From the NCBI GenBank assembly GCA_024449915.1, contig JAMZAV010000981.1, positions 248,001 through 312,000 of the forward strand: 64,000 nt of DNA. The letters are read 5' to 3'. The notes below the pieces were generated by a model that was not told the origin of the DNA, made no database searches, and saw only the letters and a program-made list of their open reading frames with translations. Made by a program: the position numbers and the translations under genes. This stretch comes from Sweltsa coloradensis (lineage: Eukaryota; Arthropoda; Insecta; Plecoptera; Chloroperlidae). Each line of letters opens with the position of its first letter. Position 1 is the first letter of the stretch. Positions 9,992 through 21,277 of the stretch are shown here, piece after piece.

Positions 9992-11478
9992 TAAAGTTTC
10001 TTGATTAATTTTTAGGTGAGGCACATTCTAAACTTTCAACTATAGCTGCTCCATCAAAAGAATGCAGATGCTAGCAGCATCGATGGGGCTGGTCGGGCCA
10101 ATGAGTGATCGGTATTTTAAAATAGGGGCCGCTGATTGGCTAGAACTAGCTTCGCCGGTGACATCACCACCTGCATACTTCCGATGAAGCAGCTATATGA
10201 TTGTCGTTATTGCTGAAATTACCAACTGAGGTAGTGTAGCCGCGATGTCAATTTTGAACTTTGTCCGCCATATTGGCAATGATGGTAGTGACAACAATAT
10301 GTCAGCTTTTCTTATTAATAAAAAAATAAAACTACAAAACCTTTAACGTTTCTGTTTTTGTCGAAAACTCCTTTTTGGTTGAAAGTCCTTTTGTAGGTAT
10401 TTTTTTGTTTTGTTTTTGGTAGTATTTTAGCAAAAAACATGTTAATTTTATTTTTCCCCTGAAAAAAAAACTGAAAACTGTAATCTATATGATTAGTAAT
10501 TAATTACCACATCCTTAATAAAAGTAATTATTTACATACCCATAACTTTTTAGTTTTGTCATACCTTTATTGTACTGTACATTACAAATTGATTGTTATG
10601 AAATTAATAGGAGTATTAACAAAATAAATTAGGCAAAAACTGTTAACATAAATATAACTTTAAATATCCTAATAAATAATTATAGTCGAGGGCATTTAAA
10701 AGCAAATTGTTTTTGATGATAAATAAAAATACCCTTACATTAGGGCCTATAGTACTACATCTTCTTAAAAAGTAAATGGCAAAAATGTACACAATTATTG
10801 TAGTAGATGATTTAAATAATTTAACATAGACCAAATATAAATGATGATAGGTACCCTTAGTCATTAATTTGTTAAGTGGAACGTAATTTTGTCTATTAAT
10901 TACCTAGAGACTAAAGTGAGCATGCATGGTTTAATGTTTACTCTTGGGAAAATAATGTAGAACTTCTTCACTAGGGTTTTCATTGCATATTTTTCAAGAA
11001 TCACAGTCACAGACAACTGTCAAGGAAAATGTTTCCAGGAAGGGGAATCAAACGAAGTAGGCCTACAAATTTTACAACTAAACAAAGTATACAACTGTGT
11101 AGGCCTATGCCTACATTTTCTAACAATACCTGAAATCTGACAGATTACCCAACTGCTAAACCTAAAAATAAAGAGAGACTGAGCGAGCGAGATAGAGAGA
11201 AAATACGAAAACAATGAACATGGTGTACAAAAAGTGAAAATAAAACGTGAATAGACCACGTACCGTAGACTACAGTAGGTATCAGCAAGCTAACCATAAA
11301 ATCAGGTAAACTTAATACATACATACTAAGATGCGTTTCGAGACACTGATTTGATATAATTATTGACGCAAGACTAAAAGTGCAATTACTTCAAGTTCAA
11401 CTTAAATAAAATAACCGTGACTGTCATGTTGAATCTCAACTATCACATTTAAACATCCCATTTCTAAACATAACTTAC
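9992..11478. other. Gene-poor interval downstream of Orai
   Basis: A moderately GC-rich patch at 10070-10270 precedes AT-rich DNA with scattered TAGGCCTA words (around 11060-11120). Short frames at 10643-10864 and 11020-11259 (minus) are low-complexity and match nothing I know. Confidence 0.4.
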
Positions 11479-11484
11479 TTTATT
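11479..11484 (-). terminator. Possible Orai poly(A) signal
   Basis: AATAAA on the minus strand, about 274 bases beyond the Orai stop codon. The position is plausible for a 3' UTR, but AATAAA is common in such AT-rich DNA. Confidence 0.35.
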
Positions 11485-11757
11485 AGCACACTTTAACAAA
11501 TAACAAGTGCTAATAAAATACATCCTTTAAAATATTGTAAAAAAATTCCTTTTCCGTAGGCCTACCGTACCTACCAATAAACTTGATTTATCACAAGTGC
11601 ATAATACAAAGTGGGAATGGAAGACTGCTCAGTCCATATTGCTGGGAGGTCATTTACGTTCAAATCCCTGCGTAAATGATAATGCTAACACACAGGCACT
11701 GCCATAACACCGTTCGGAAACTGTTTTTAGTTAGGGCAATGTCCGAAAGAGAGCAAC

Positions 11758-12288
11758 CTAAACAATCTGAGTATTACTTAAATAGCCCATTCCATTAGCT
11801 CTACCTTCTGCATCCCCCGCTTCGATCTGTTCTTTCAGAAGTTCTAGCTCTCGGATTCCCGACACAGTCATTTCATACTTGTGCGTCACTAAAGAGCGAT
11901 AGAAGTGTATTGCAAACGCGACAAACACAATGAGCACGGGGATCAAGATTATGGATGCCGACCACGCTGCCGCCGTGGAGATGTTATAAAACTTGACCCA
12001 ACAGAGTATTGCGATCTCCAGTAGGAAGAGTAACAATCCCAGTAGGGTGGAGAATGCCCACGCAGTCTCGATGTACCAGTGGAGGCGTTCATGAGGAGAT
12101 TCGTGCACAAGACTGATGGAGTGAAGGTTGCAGATGGAGTCGATGTTGGGTAAGATGCAAGTGCTGATCATAAGCGCCAACATGTGGACCGCAACAAGCA
12201 GCGTCGTGCAGATTGCAAACGCAATCAGCATAGGCTCTGGTATTCTTGACTGAGGGCTGTTGTCCAACTGGATCTCTACCATGGCAAC
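11758..12288 (-). CDS. Orai: Orai calcium channel, last coding exon
   Basis: This exon encodes residues 85-260 of the pore subunit of the store-operated (CRAC) calcium channel of the plasma membrane, which STIM opens when the endoplasmic reticulum is depleted. It begins VAMVEIQLD. Glu89 matches the selectivity-filter glutamate (human Glu106). TM2 covers about 104-130, with His119. The cytosolic loop holds VHESPHERLHWYIE. TM3 is about 160-181, with Glu175 matching human Glu190. TM4 is about 190-212, ending AIHFYRSLV. The C-terminal helix VSGIRELELLKEQIE is the STIM-binding coiled coil. The exon starts after a clean acceptor (CTTTTAG at 12295-12289, minus strand), in phase 0 with exon 1. The stop is TAG at 11760-11758. 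The TM1-TM2 loop has only one aspartate near the filter (Asp93). Confidence 0.97.
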   Translation of the reverse strand, partial: VAMVEIQLDNSPQSRIPEPMLIAFAICTTLLVAVHMLALMISTCILPNIDSICNLHSISLVHESPHERLHWYIETAWAFSTLLGLLLFLLEIAILCWVKFYNISTAAAWSASIILIPVLIVFVAFAIHFYRSLVTHKYEMTVSGIRELELLKEQIEAGDAEGRANGMGYLSNTQIV

Positions 12289-13392
12289 CTAAAAGAAGAT
12301 CAATTGTATTTTATCTGGTATCAATCAGTAGGCTGTTTATTAGCAGCAGAAGGATTAATATTCAAACCAAATGCCACTTCCTTGGCACACTACAGGTCTA
12401 TATTTAAATTTTTAAGCATCCTGAATACAGAACTGAGAACAGATTAAAAAAATGTCAAAATAGTCTGTAGGCCCTAAATGAAAGAGATAAAGTAGGCTCC
12501 AATGGTTAATATTGAAAATGACTGGTACTATTTGAACAACAACCAGGGGGTAATTCCATGTCAAATCAACAGTCATTTCCCTTGCCTCCACCAATTTTGA
12601 TCAAAGTTGGAGATTCTCCTCAAAAACATAAAAACAATAAACATAGCTTTTTTTTGAATATTTTTGAAATATCTGGTACGGTTTATGATTTACGGACAAC
12701 TCAAAAAAGGGCGTGTCGCCCACTTTTTTAGATTCATTTCAATTGGTAGGCCTATCTTGTATCCTTCATCGTAAAGAGCTAATTTAAAAAAAAAGTCTTG
12801 GTTGAAATTCTTCAAAAACAATATTCCATGTAATAATATAACATGTACATGAGTAAGGTACAAGAAAATGAGGTTTTCAAATTTGGATTCCCCCCCCTAA
12901 AGTTTTTTCTTAAATTTATTGGAAACATAAATTTGTTTTTACCCCCTACTAAGTACCCCAAAAGTTTTATTGTGGGATGGCAATGGGATTAGAAGCTTTG
13001 ATGGGGTCACACTGTCACAGTACTAATATGTAACGTCTGTCTTACTATTGGCTGGTAGCCTGGTGGAAAATTCAAAATAATGAAAACTAGAACATGTAGG
13101 GTATGCAGGTAAAATAACATGATTGAAACACATTATTACTGTGACCCCATCAAAGCTTCTAATCCCATTGCCATCTCACAATGAAACTTTTTATTTAGAA
13201 AACATAAAAACAATTTTATCTGTTTTTAATAATTTTAAAAAATGAAAGGGGAAATCCAAATTTGAAAATCTATTTTCCTTATGCCTTAGGCCTACTCATA
13301 CATGTTATATTATTAGGCCGACATGGCATATTGGGTTTTGAAGAATTCCAACCAAGACCTTTATTTTTTTTAATTAGGCCTAATTATTCTAA

Positions 13393-13691
13393 GTAAAAAT
13401 CATTGGACTTTTCACCGTTATTAATATTTTTATTTAAAATGTCTCGATTAGCCAAGTTGCATAAATATGAGATGTTAAGCAATATCCAATCCAAAATGTG
13501 TTTTGAATCAAACTAACAATATAAAAAATAAAAAAAACACAACAGACAGGACAAAAAAAAAGTTTTTTTGTCCTGTCTGTTGTGGTTTGTTTAATTGTTA
13601 GTTTGATAAAGACTTCCTGTAAATGATTCGAAATATCACATTTGTAATAAAAATATTAATTACAGTGGAAAGTCCAATGATTTTTATTTAC
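13393..13691. mobile_element. P2: palindromic element nested in P1
   Basis: The ends GTAAAAATCATTGGAC and, inverted, GTAAATAAAAATCATTGGAC frame a fold-back sequence with a very strong central hairpin (13538-13584). It interrupts the right arm of P1. It also contains the 53-bp sequence shared with 26990-27046. Confidence 0.6.
13538..13584. repeat. Perfect 22-bp hairpin
   Basis: CACAACAGACAGGACAAAA and its exact complement on the other side of a three-base loop form a stem of about 22 bp in the centre of P2. Confidence 0.85.
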
Positions 13692-14164
13692 AACATTACT
13701 ACCTGTTATATAGATTCATTTTTAATAATAGGCCTAATTAGCTCTTTACGATAAACGGTCCCGGTACCAAGGATACAAATTTTAAGAAAGTGATATTTTA
13801 TGATAACAGATATTTTGATAAAATTCATTTTTTTTTTTTAAGATTTTTCAACTTTGGTCAAATTGAAGGGGGTAGGCCGGAGGCCCTAAGTTTCTTTTGT
13901 ACTTAACTGTGTTGACTTGACGTGGAATGACCCCAGAGCATTCTTTAGATAACTAGGAGGCCTATTGTAGGCCTATAGGCAAAGTGATTGTACATTGTTA
14001 AAATGTCAAATTACAAAAATGTAATGTTCTTCTTTATTAGAATAGGTACAACATAATAAAATAATAAACAACTTAATTCAGCCCCGTCTGGGCCCGGGGT
14101 AGAATTGGCCCAGAACATGTGGTCGAGCGGCCAGGCGGCCCGGAGACGCTTATTTCGATGAGGT

Positions 14165-14750
14165 ACCCCTACCGGCGGTAGAACAAGATGATATTATACT
14201 TTTTAGAAAGATAACATCAAAATACATACGATAAGCCGTAACCGAAAAAAATACATCTTGTTCTACATACCGTTAGGGCGCTTTGAATGCGCCGCGACGC
14301 TTCGAGTGCGCCGCGACGCTTCCGCACGGCGCTTCACTCTTTTGATCATTATTTCCAAACCAAACAAGATACATTAATAAACTTAGTACTATTGTTTAGA
14401 AGAAGAATATCCCTTTCCAGTGAATACCCACATTAAACCATTACAAATATTTAAGGGTATTTAAATTGGCCTACAACGCAAAAATGTGACTTTTTATCAA
14501 TTTTACTTGGATATTCAATGCCAATTTACGAGAACATTTGAAAACATATTGTTGGTTTATCAGTCTTAAAAACATGCTGTCACATGTGTTATAATACTAC
14601 AATGCACAGATAGTTATACGAAGTCGGTGAGATTGTGCATGACATGCGTTTGTTCGGCCGCGCGTCTTATTTAGTTCCGCTGTCACGCCAAGCACATTGT
14701 GAGTTGTAAGCGCCAAACAGCTCATACGTTACTATTCGGCCATGTAGGTA
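14165..14750 (+). repeat. Element C left inverted repeat
   Basis: Matches the inverse of the right end. Landmarks are TAGAACAAGATG, GATCATTATTTCCAAACCAA, CAAAAATGTGACTTTTTATC, AACATGCTGTCACATGTG and GTTCGGCCGCGCGTCTTATT. Confidence 0.8.
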
Positions 14751-15457
14751 TCAACGAAAGTCTTTGTGATTTAGCAGTGTAAGTTCTTTAAATGCTATTA
14801 TGTCATATTTTATCTCAATTAAGCATTTGGTTCAGTTTTTGTCAATCGACAGCAAATGCAGGAACAAAGCTGCATTGCAGTCTTTCATCACAAATTTTAT
14901 ATATTTTTTTAAACAGTGCTGCTTCATTGATGTAATTTTTAAACTGAATAGTGTGGCCAACACTCAAAATAAATTTGGAATTTAAAGACCATCTCGTTGG
15001 AAACATGCTACTGTAGCAGTACACAACGTTTATTGTTGTTTGTTCCGTGCTTTGAGATTATTTGCATGTTTGTTATGTAAATCACGATAATATTATATTT
15101 ATAGCTATGACTGGAAAACAGTATTCTCATGATTCAATCCCATATTATTGTTATAACATGATCGAACATTAATTGCATGGAGTATTTGATATCATTGGAT
15201 GAGCGTAGCGAGCGTAGCGAGCGAAGCGAAGATTCCATTTCACTACACTGGAGAAAAAAATCCGGAATTTTTTTTTTTTTTCTTTCTTTCTGTATTTTTG
15301 TCTGTCTGTTAACACGATTCCGGCTAAACCGATACTCCGATTGCGATGAAATTTTATGGAGGCCTTCGAAATCTCTGAACTTAGAACTGCCACGTTTTTG
15401 AGTGCAATCGACATATTATTTTTCATGAAAATCGCAATTTTACGATTTTTTCGATTT

Positions 15458-16125
15458 TTAAACGAGGGAGCGGAGCGACCGAGTGTCTCCATTCAACTCG
15501 AACGGCTCTCATTCTGTGATTCTGTCTGTCTGTACGTCGAAAATCAGCCGAACCGCTGAACAGATTGGGCTGAAATTTTAAATATACATCCGGTACGAGT
15601 TTACTGAGAACTGCTAACAAAATCAGCTAGATCCATTGCGATTTAATCCTACAATAAATAAAAATGTGATTTTTTAAATATCGAAAGCATGTGTTTAGCA
15701 GCAGCTAGCGGAACGACAACTACGTGGCTTGCATGGCCTATTGGTAAGCATATATAGCCTACCGCACGGAGGGTTGGAGTTCGATACCCGTTGGGTAGAA
15801 CTTTTTTATATTTTTAGAACCACATATTATTTTTGAGGGGTGTTAAATGGGAAATAAAAATTAGATGATTTTGTTTTATATTGGAAATTTGTTAATGTTT
15901 CACGCTAATACGTTTTGAACACGATTCGCATTTTGAATGTTCAATTGAAACTAAAAACGCAAAGTCGTTGTTAAATGAGTGAGTAAGCCATGTGTTGAGT
16001 ACCCGGTATAATTCTCCATACTGAGCTAGATCCAGCCTTAGGTATAGGGGAGGAAAGGGGACGTTCCCGGGCACTCAACACTTTGCTCACTCACTCGTTT
16101 AACAACGACTTTGGCGTTTCCCTAG
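15458..16125 (+). mobile_element. F': second Helentron-like family nested in F1
   Basis: Compared with copy F7, the sequence CGATTTTT-AAAAAATTTC is interrupted here. F' begins TTAAACGAGGGAGC, carries the inverse CTCGTTTAA near 16094, and ends AACGACTTTGGCGTTTCC then CCTAG (16121-16125). The plan is the same as in F1 but the sequence differs. About 50 bp near 15953-16003 form an inverted repeat with 16068-16119. A tRNA-like stretch lies within at 15724-15800. Confidence 0.65.
15724..15800 (+). repeat. tRNA-like sequence inside F'
   Basis: It has a box A-like TGGCCTATTGGTAAGC and a box B-like GAGTTCGATACCC at normal spacing. The anticodon arm is not a clean cloverleaf. It is probably an internal pol III promoter relic rather than a working tRNA. 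Confidence 0.4.
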
Positions 16126-16569
16126 TTAAAAAATTTCTTCGACTTATAACTCCTACATGCTTTATCTGATTGTTTTGATTTTTTCACAGAACCTTAATTT
16201 TATGAATTTATGTATTCGTGTATTTTTGTGCGCAATCGAATAATTATTTCTTATGAAAATTTCAATATTACGATTTTTTCCTTTTTTAAAATTACGATTA
16301 ATTAAAAAAAAAGTTATTTAATTTGATTTAATTTTAAAAAAAACTTAACAAAGTTCTGATTTTTTCACAGAACAACAGAAAATCCGCAAAACACATGGCA
16401 GCTCAATTCACCAATTACGCTCATCCAACAACGCGGCGGGACTTAAGCGTTTTCCTAGTTTTCTTAATGCAATGCCAAAATGGGTAAACTGTGTATCAAG
16501 ATTTATGTATATACGAATTATATCTATGGATGACGAACCAAAAACAAAATACTAAACTCAAGAAAGTAA

Positions 16570-18715
16570 TCGATCAGACGCTGTCTATTCTGTGACGGCA
16601 AATTGTTCGACACTGGGTCTGTTATCGACCTGTACCAAAAATACGGATTATACTCGTATCTGTTACCGTATAAAGATATATATATATCTAAAAAACTGAA
16701 TGTGAAATTCCACTCTTCTTGCCGTTGGGCTGTTGATCAATTATCTTGTGCTATTGAAAAAAATACACCCAGTATTATAAAGAGGTACCGGAAGGCGAGG
16801 TCGATTGCGTCGGGACCTACAGGGGTGGCTTGGTCGCTTTGATTTACTGTCCCCCACTGAAAATCAGTTATATAACTGAGTGGGTAGACTCTAAATACAA
16901 TTTATTTATTATTATAATTATTTAAGTAAGAACTGTTGGGTAAACCCGATTTATTCTACAATAGCTGATGAGTGTCGGTGAAACTTTATAAAAGGTGTCT
17001 AAGCTCGAAGAGACTGACAAGAAAACAATTATGACGAAGAACGAAACGTGGACATCAAACCTTCCAAGAGAATGGTCTTGCACCAATCTGCTGCTATATT
17101 CATTAGTGTGAGGCTTAATGAAGAGTAAAAGAGATTCAGATTTCTTTACCATTTGTGACAGTATACACAAATGTGTGCAAACGTTACGTTAATGATGCTA
17201 TGATTCTTTCGATGGACTTGGTGTTTGTGCCTACTTTAATCCCAAGATATCCTCTCATCTCTAGCATTGTGTCATAACCTAATAGCACAATCCAAATATG
17301 TAAGTACACCTCTTGCTTTAGGAGTGTTCGTGCATCATCAGTTTTGGAGCAAAACTTTTTTGCACATTTTGCATTCTCCACTGGATGTACGTAGTTGTTT
17401 TTACGACAATATTCCCAGGTTCAGACGTATGTTGCTAACTGCCAGTTAGTACTTGAAGATGACTTGTTCGTACCTCATGGATTTAATTTCTATTCAATTA
17501 AGAAGAAACCATTGACGGTAAAAACCAAACTCATGACACAGTCGTCGTGCTATGTTAAAGAACTGTGGTGAATTAAAATTCCAAATTGGCAGTAACAAAC
17601 TTCTGACATCAGAAGAATCAAATATCAGATAAAATACATTATACTTCAATATGATAAACCCCACGCCGAACCACGAGAAATTACAGACAAAACTTTGATG
17701 AAGAGACCTATCTTTAATCACAAATCAAGTGCCTAGTTTAAAAAATGTATCGCTTATTCACCGATTTATAAAGTGATATTTCAAGATTCCATCATCATGG
17801 GGAGGCTTTTAACACTTCAACATCATCAGTCTTCTGACGTTTTCTTCATATACACTGCACTTCTCAACCTCGGTAACGTTGCTGAGAAGATCGACCAAAC
17901 TCATATTATGGCCACTGCAGATCTTGCCATAAACAGCAATGAACTGAAAATCTTATGGAGTAAACCGGAGTAAACCAGCTGCTCTCTCCTGTTAAATAAG
18001 AATGCGTTTAGGTGGCATGCATTTGACATAGGCGTTTTTGGCCAGTATAAAATCAATGTTTGGTGATGGAGGACTTACCAACTAAACTATACTGGGAATA
18101 TATGCTGATGTGACTGCCAATCTCTTCTGCAAGGTTAACAACTAATCGTGGTGTACGAGTTATTAAAACGTAATGGAAGCTCTTATGCATTTGTTTATGA
18201 AAGCAGCTCAAACCTGGTCAGAGTCCAACGACATGCCTTGGTTATATATTACCACCAAATAACAAAACATAATTGCAATCAACATGCAAGTCTATGGATG
18301 GGCATGTTTGTGTGCACTGTCAAAATATACTTGAACATGATTTGTTAAAGATGTTACTGTATTGTCATTTTCGAAAGCTGGAAGTGAATTTTCTCACACA
18401 TTTAAATTTTGCTCTAACTAAAACTACGGATAAATAAATATGAAGCCCTAATGAACCCCTACTGATGATAATGCATTTCAACTGCATGCTAAGAGGGCTA
18501 AATTTCAATGTTTGGTATGGTGTTAGAATGGTGTTAGAGCCATGTTGCAAATCCGTTATTGCAGTCATTCGACTACGGTTGGAGAACATACAACGTCTTA
18601 TAATATTGTATTTACGTCAACAAATCACACATCTTTATAGTAGTGACAAGCAGTGTGAAACAGACAAGTGCCAATGCAAACGAGCTTTGTATCACTGCTT
18701 GTGGGTTAGTTAGTT
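16570..18715 (+). pseudogene. Element C protein, heavily broken, related to the element B protein family
   Basis: Frames must be switched throughout. In order: RRCLFCDGKLFDTGSVIDLY (from about 16577) and VKFHSSCRWAVDQL (about 16700-16745), together a C-x2-C...H-x3-C zinc-type cluster; LGVFVHHQFWSKTFLHILHS (17318-17380) with YDNIPRFRRMLLTAS after it; IDQTHIMATADLAINSNEL (17891-17950); RLGGMHL (18005-18030) and FGDGGL (18058-18075); YADVTANLFCKVNN (18100-18142); an MEAL..LF block (18170-18200); and CETDKCQCKRALYHC (18656-18700). I recall this motif order from long uncharacterised invertebrate transposon proteins whose C-terminal half matches element B. Here the PIN/XPG part was not seen, so a central deletion is likely. 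Confidence 0.6.
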
Positions 18716-19369
18716 AGTTATTGGGGTTTTAGGGCACAAAACACGCTTGTGGGACAGTGGGTGTGATGGAAATTGGAGAAATGTAAATAAAACTGAATGT
18801 ATACAAAGCATGCAAATTTATGATACTGTAAAGATTGAAAAACGCAAAACTATAACGTAATGTTGTATATTTATGTAAGTAATAGCTGGAACACAATTAT
18901 TTACAGAAAATCCAAGGTAGAACACGAGAGACGAGATTCAAAGATCTATATTACACTCTTTAGAATCCATCCATAACTAAAAATGGTTAAAATATTCTCT
19001 AAAATAATCCTATGCGTAAAAATAATTTAGCACAGAGACGTCTGCAACTCGAGAATGGTGAGCAAAACTTACTTATTAATAACAACAATAAGGTGAAGCC
19101 TATACAGTATTTATAAAAATACCCTTCATATTTTAATTTTAATATTTCATTCATTTTATGGGAACATAACAAATGTTTTTGGTATCTTTATATTACATTC
19201 CAGTAAAAGCCACACAAGAATGTCATACACACTTTAACATGCCTATACGTGCTACACCCTTAATTATAATTTGACGTGACGTGTGTCAATTTTTTTTAGA
19301 AATTGATTTAAATTCTTACATATTTAATTGATTTAAAAGTTGTATTGCCAATTTTTCTCTTATATGTGT

Positions 19370-20264
19370 TCTGTTCGGCGCCCGGAACTCACAGTGAACA
19401 CTGCGCGACAGCGGAAGTAAATAAGACGCGCGGCCGAACAAACGCATGTCATGCACAATCTCAGTGACTTTGTGTAACTATCTGTGCATTGTAGTATTAT
19501 AACACATGTGACAGCATGTTTTTAAGACTGATAAACCAACAATATGTTTACAACTCTTCTCGTTAAGTGACATTGAACATCCAAGTAAAATTGATAAAAA
19601 GCCACATTTTTGCGTTTTAGGCCAATTAAAATACCCTACAATATTTTTAATGGGTTAATGTGGGTATTCACTGAAAAGTGCTATTCTTCTTCTAAACAAT
19701 GGTACTAAGTTTATTAATGTACCGTAGTTGGTTTGGAAATAATGATCAAAAGAGAGTGAAGCGCCGTGCGGAAGTAAATAAGACGCGCGGCCGAACAAAC
19801 GTATGTCATGCACAATCTCAGTGACTTTGTGTAACTATCTGTGCATTGTAGTATTATAACACAAGTGACAGCATGTTTTTAAGACTGATAAACCAACAAT
19901 ATGTTTACAACTCTTCTCGTTAAGTGACATTGAATATCCAAGTAAAATTGATAAAAAGTCACATTTTTGCGTTTTAGGCCAATTAAAATACCCTACAATA
20001 TTTTTAATGGGTAAATGTGGGTATTCACTGAAAAGTGCTATTTTTCATCTAAACAATGGTACTAAGTTTATTAATGTACCGTAGTTGGTTTGGAAATAAT
20101 GATCAAAAGAGTGAAGCGCCGTGCGGAAGCGTCGCGACGCACTCAAAGTGCCAAAACGGCATGTAGAACAAGATGGATTTTTCTCGGATACGGCTAATCG
20201 TATGTATTTTGAAGTAATCTTTCTAAAAAGTATAATATCATCTTGTTCTACCGCCGGTAGGGGT
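19370..20264 (-). repeat. Element C right inverted repeat with 357-bp tandem duplication
   Basis: Inverse of 14165-14750. The segment from GCGGAAGTAAATAAGACGCG (19411) to GAAGCGCCGTGCGG occurs twice, at 19411-19767 and 19768-20123, with few differences, so this arm is longer than the left one. Confidence 0.85.
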
Positions 20265-20269
20265 CCAAC

Positions 20270-20530
20270 TTTCATAACTTGCCGATTGCCGCTGCACCAA
20301 TGGCTCTGCTAATCGTACAAGGCGATTCAAGAGAAAAAGTCCACCTCACAAACATCAGCTAGTAAGAGCAGAGTTTATTACTCTACTCCCCGAAACTAGA
20401 GGCGAGCTCTGGCAATCGTCGTCGGGGACACCTCCCCCTTCCCTTGACGACCTCCCCGACGACGATGACAATGACACAACGAACGATGACAAAGACGATG
20501 ATGACCGCGACGTAAGAAACCCCCCTCCTT
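20270..20530 (+). repeat. Repeat R, copy b
   Basis: Directly beyond the right end of C. It shares CAATGGCTCTG, ACAAACATCAGCT, TCGTCGTCGGGGAC and the acidic-codon run with copy a (5215-5475). Part of the same sequence (GGTAGAATTGGCCCAGAAC, 14099) also lies just outside the left end of C, so C may have landed in an R-containing transposon relic. Confidence 0.5.
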
Positions 20531-21277
20531 CCCATATCCCTTAGGCTAGAGTGGTGCATTATGACCTAACAGTTGACGCGTCCTTAATCCAAATAAACCA
20601 AAACAAATTCAGAGAAAATCACAGTCAGTCACAACTAGGGTTCCCAATCGTCCCGGTTTCTCCGGGACAGACCAGGAATTAAATACGTGGTCCCCGTTGA
20701 AATAAAATTGATTCCGGGACGGTCAATGTCCAGTAAAAACTGACACATAACACACATTTGGTGCTTGACCCTGTGATATATCATCATCCCAATGCCATCC
20801 CATTCCAATTTTTTTTGTACATGTAAAAAACATCTAGGCCTATACAAAAACACGTTTTTATTTTTTTATTTTTCAAAAAATACTTTTTCTCGTAGGGTAG
20901 ATTTAAAAACAAAATTAGATTTTTACATGGTTTCACAATCAGGAATGCATTCAAATACATAGGCCTATGAATTAAATTAAATTGCCAATAAAAATCTCTT
21001 TAGGCCCTAGTTTTTTTTTTAAATAGCCTTTACGTCCAACGGTATAAAAGTTACCAATTTAGATATGCCGCTCGGCGTCGCCAAATTTGAGTTTTTGAGC
21101 GGGGCGTTACTAAAAAACTAAGCGCGTCAGAAATACAAAATATTTCACGATCAATCTGCATACATGTAAGTAAGAGTAGATTTGCAAAGTTTCACTAAAA
21201 TCGGAGATGGTAAAGTTTTATTTTCGGCTCGGCTTGGTTGATTTGAAGTGGAATGACCCTTAGTCATGAATGAAATA
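20531..21277. other. Intronic DNA with transposon end relics
   Basis: It begins near 20636 with TAGGGTTCCCAATCGTCCCG, which resembles a hAT-type end, and finishes at 21236-21259 with the P1-like end GATTTGAAGTGGAATGACCC. No matching second end was found for either. Confidence 0.35.

Larger units (their letters stand above)
12546..13934. mobile_element. P1: large palindromic element in the Orai intron
   Basis: The left end is GGGGGTAATTCCATGTCAAA and the right end, inverted, GGGGTCATTCCACGTCAAGT. The arms continue inward: a near-perfect 38-bp inverted pair with GGCAATGGGATTAGAAGC lies at 12973-13010 and 13140-13178. The right arm is interrupted by P2 (13393-13691). A related end (TTGATTTGAAGTGGAATGAC) occurs alone at 21236-21256. 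No ORF. Class unknown. Confidence 0.7.
15194..16458 (+). mobile_element. F1: Helentron-like (HINE-type) element, with nested F'
   Basis: It starts TTGGATGAGCG, has the inverse CGCTCATCCAA near 16425, and ends with a short AACGC...GCGTT hairpin followed by CCTAG (16454-16458). This asymmetric layout (terminal repeat at the 5' end, its inverse inside the 3' end, then a hairpin and CTAG) matches non-autonomous Helentron/Helitron elements. The copy is split by F' at about 15458-16125. Confidence 0.7.
14165..20264 (+). mobile_element. Element C: DNA transposon in the Orai intron
   Basis: The ends are ACCCCTACCGGCGGTAGAAC at 14165 and the same sequence inverted ending at 20264. The inverted repeats continue for about 580 bp (14165-14750), matching 19370-20264, where 357 bp are duplicated in tandem. 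The interior holds the Helentron-like insertion F1 (15194-16458) and a decayed plus-strand protein (16570-18715). I see no clear target duplication. Confidence 0.75.

Noticed and set aside
16922..17381. Minus-strand frames of 82 and 65 codons in element C
   Set aside because: The plus strand of the same region carries the transposon protein motifs; the minus frames are shadows.
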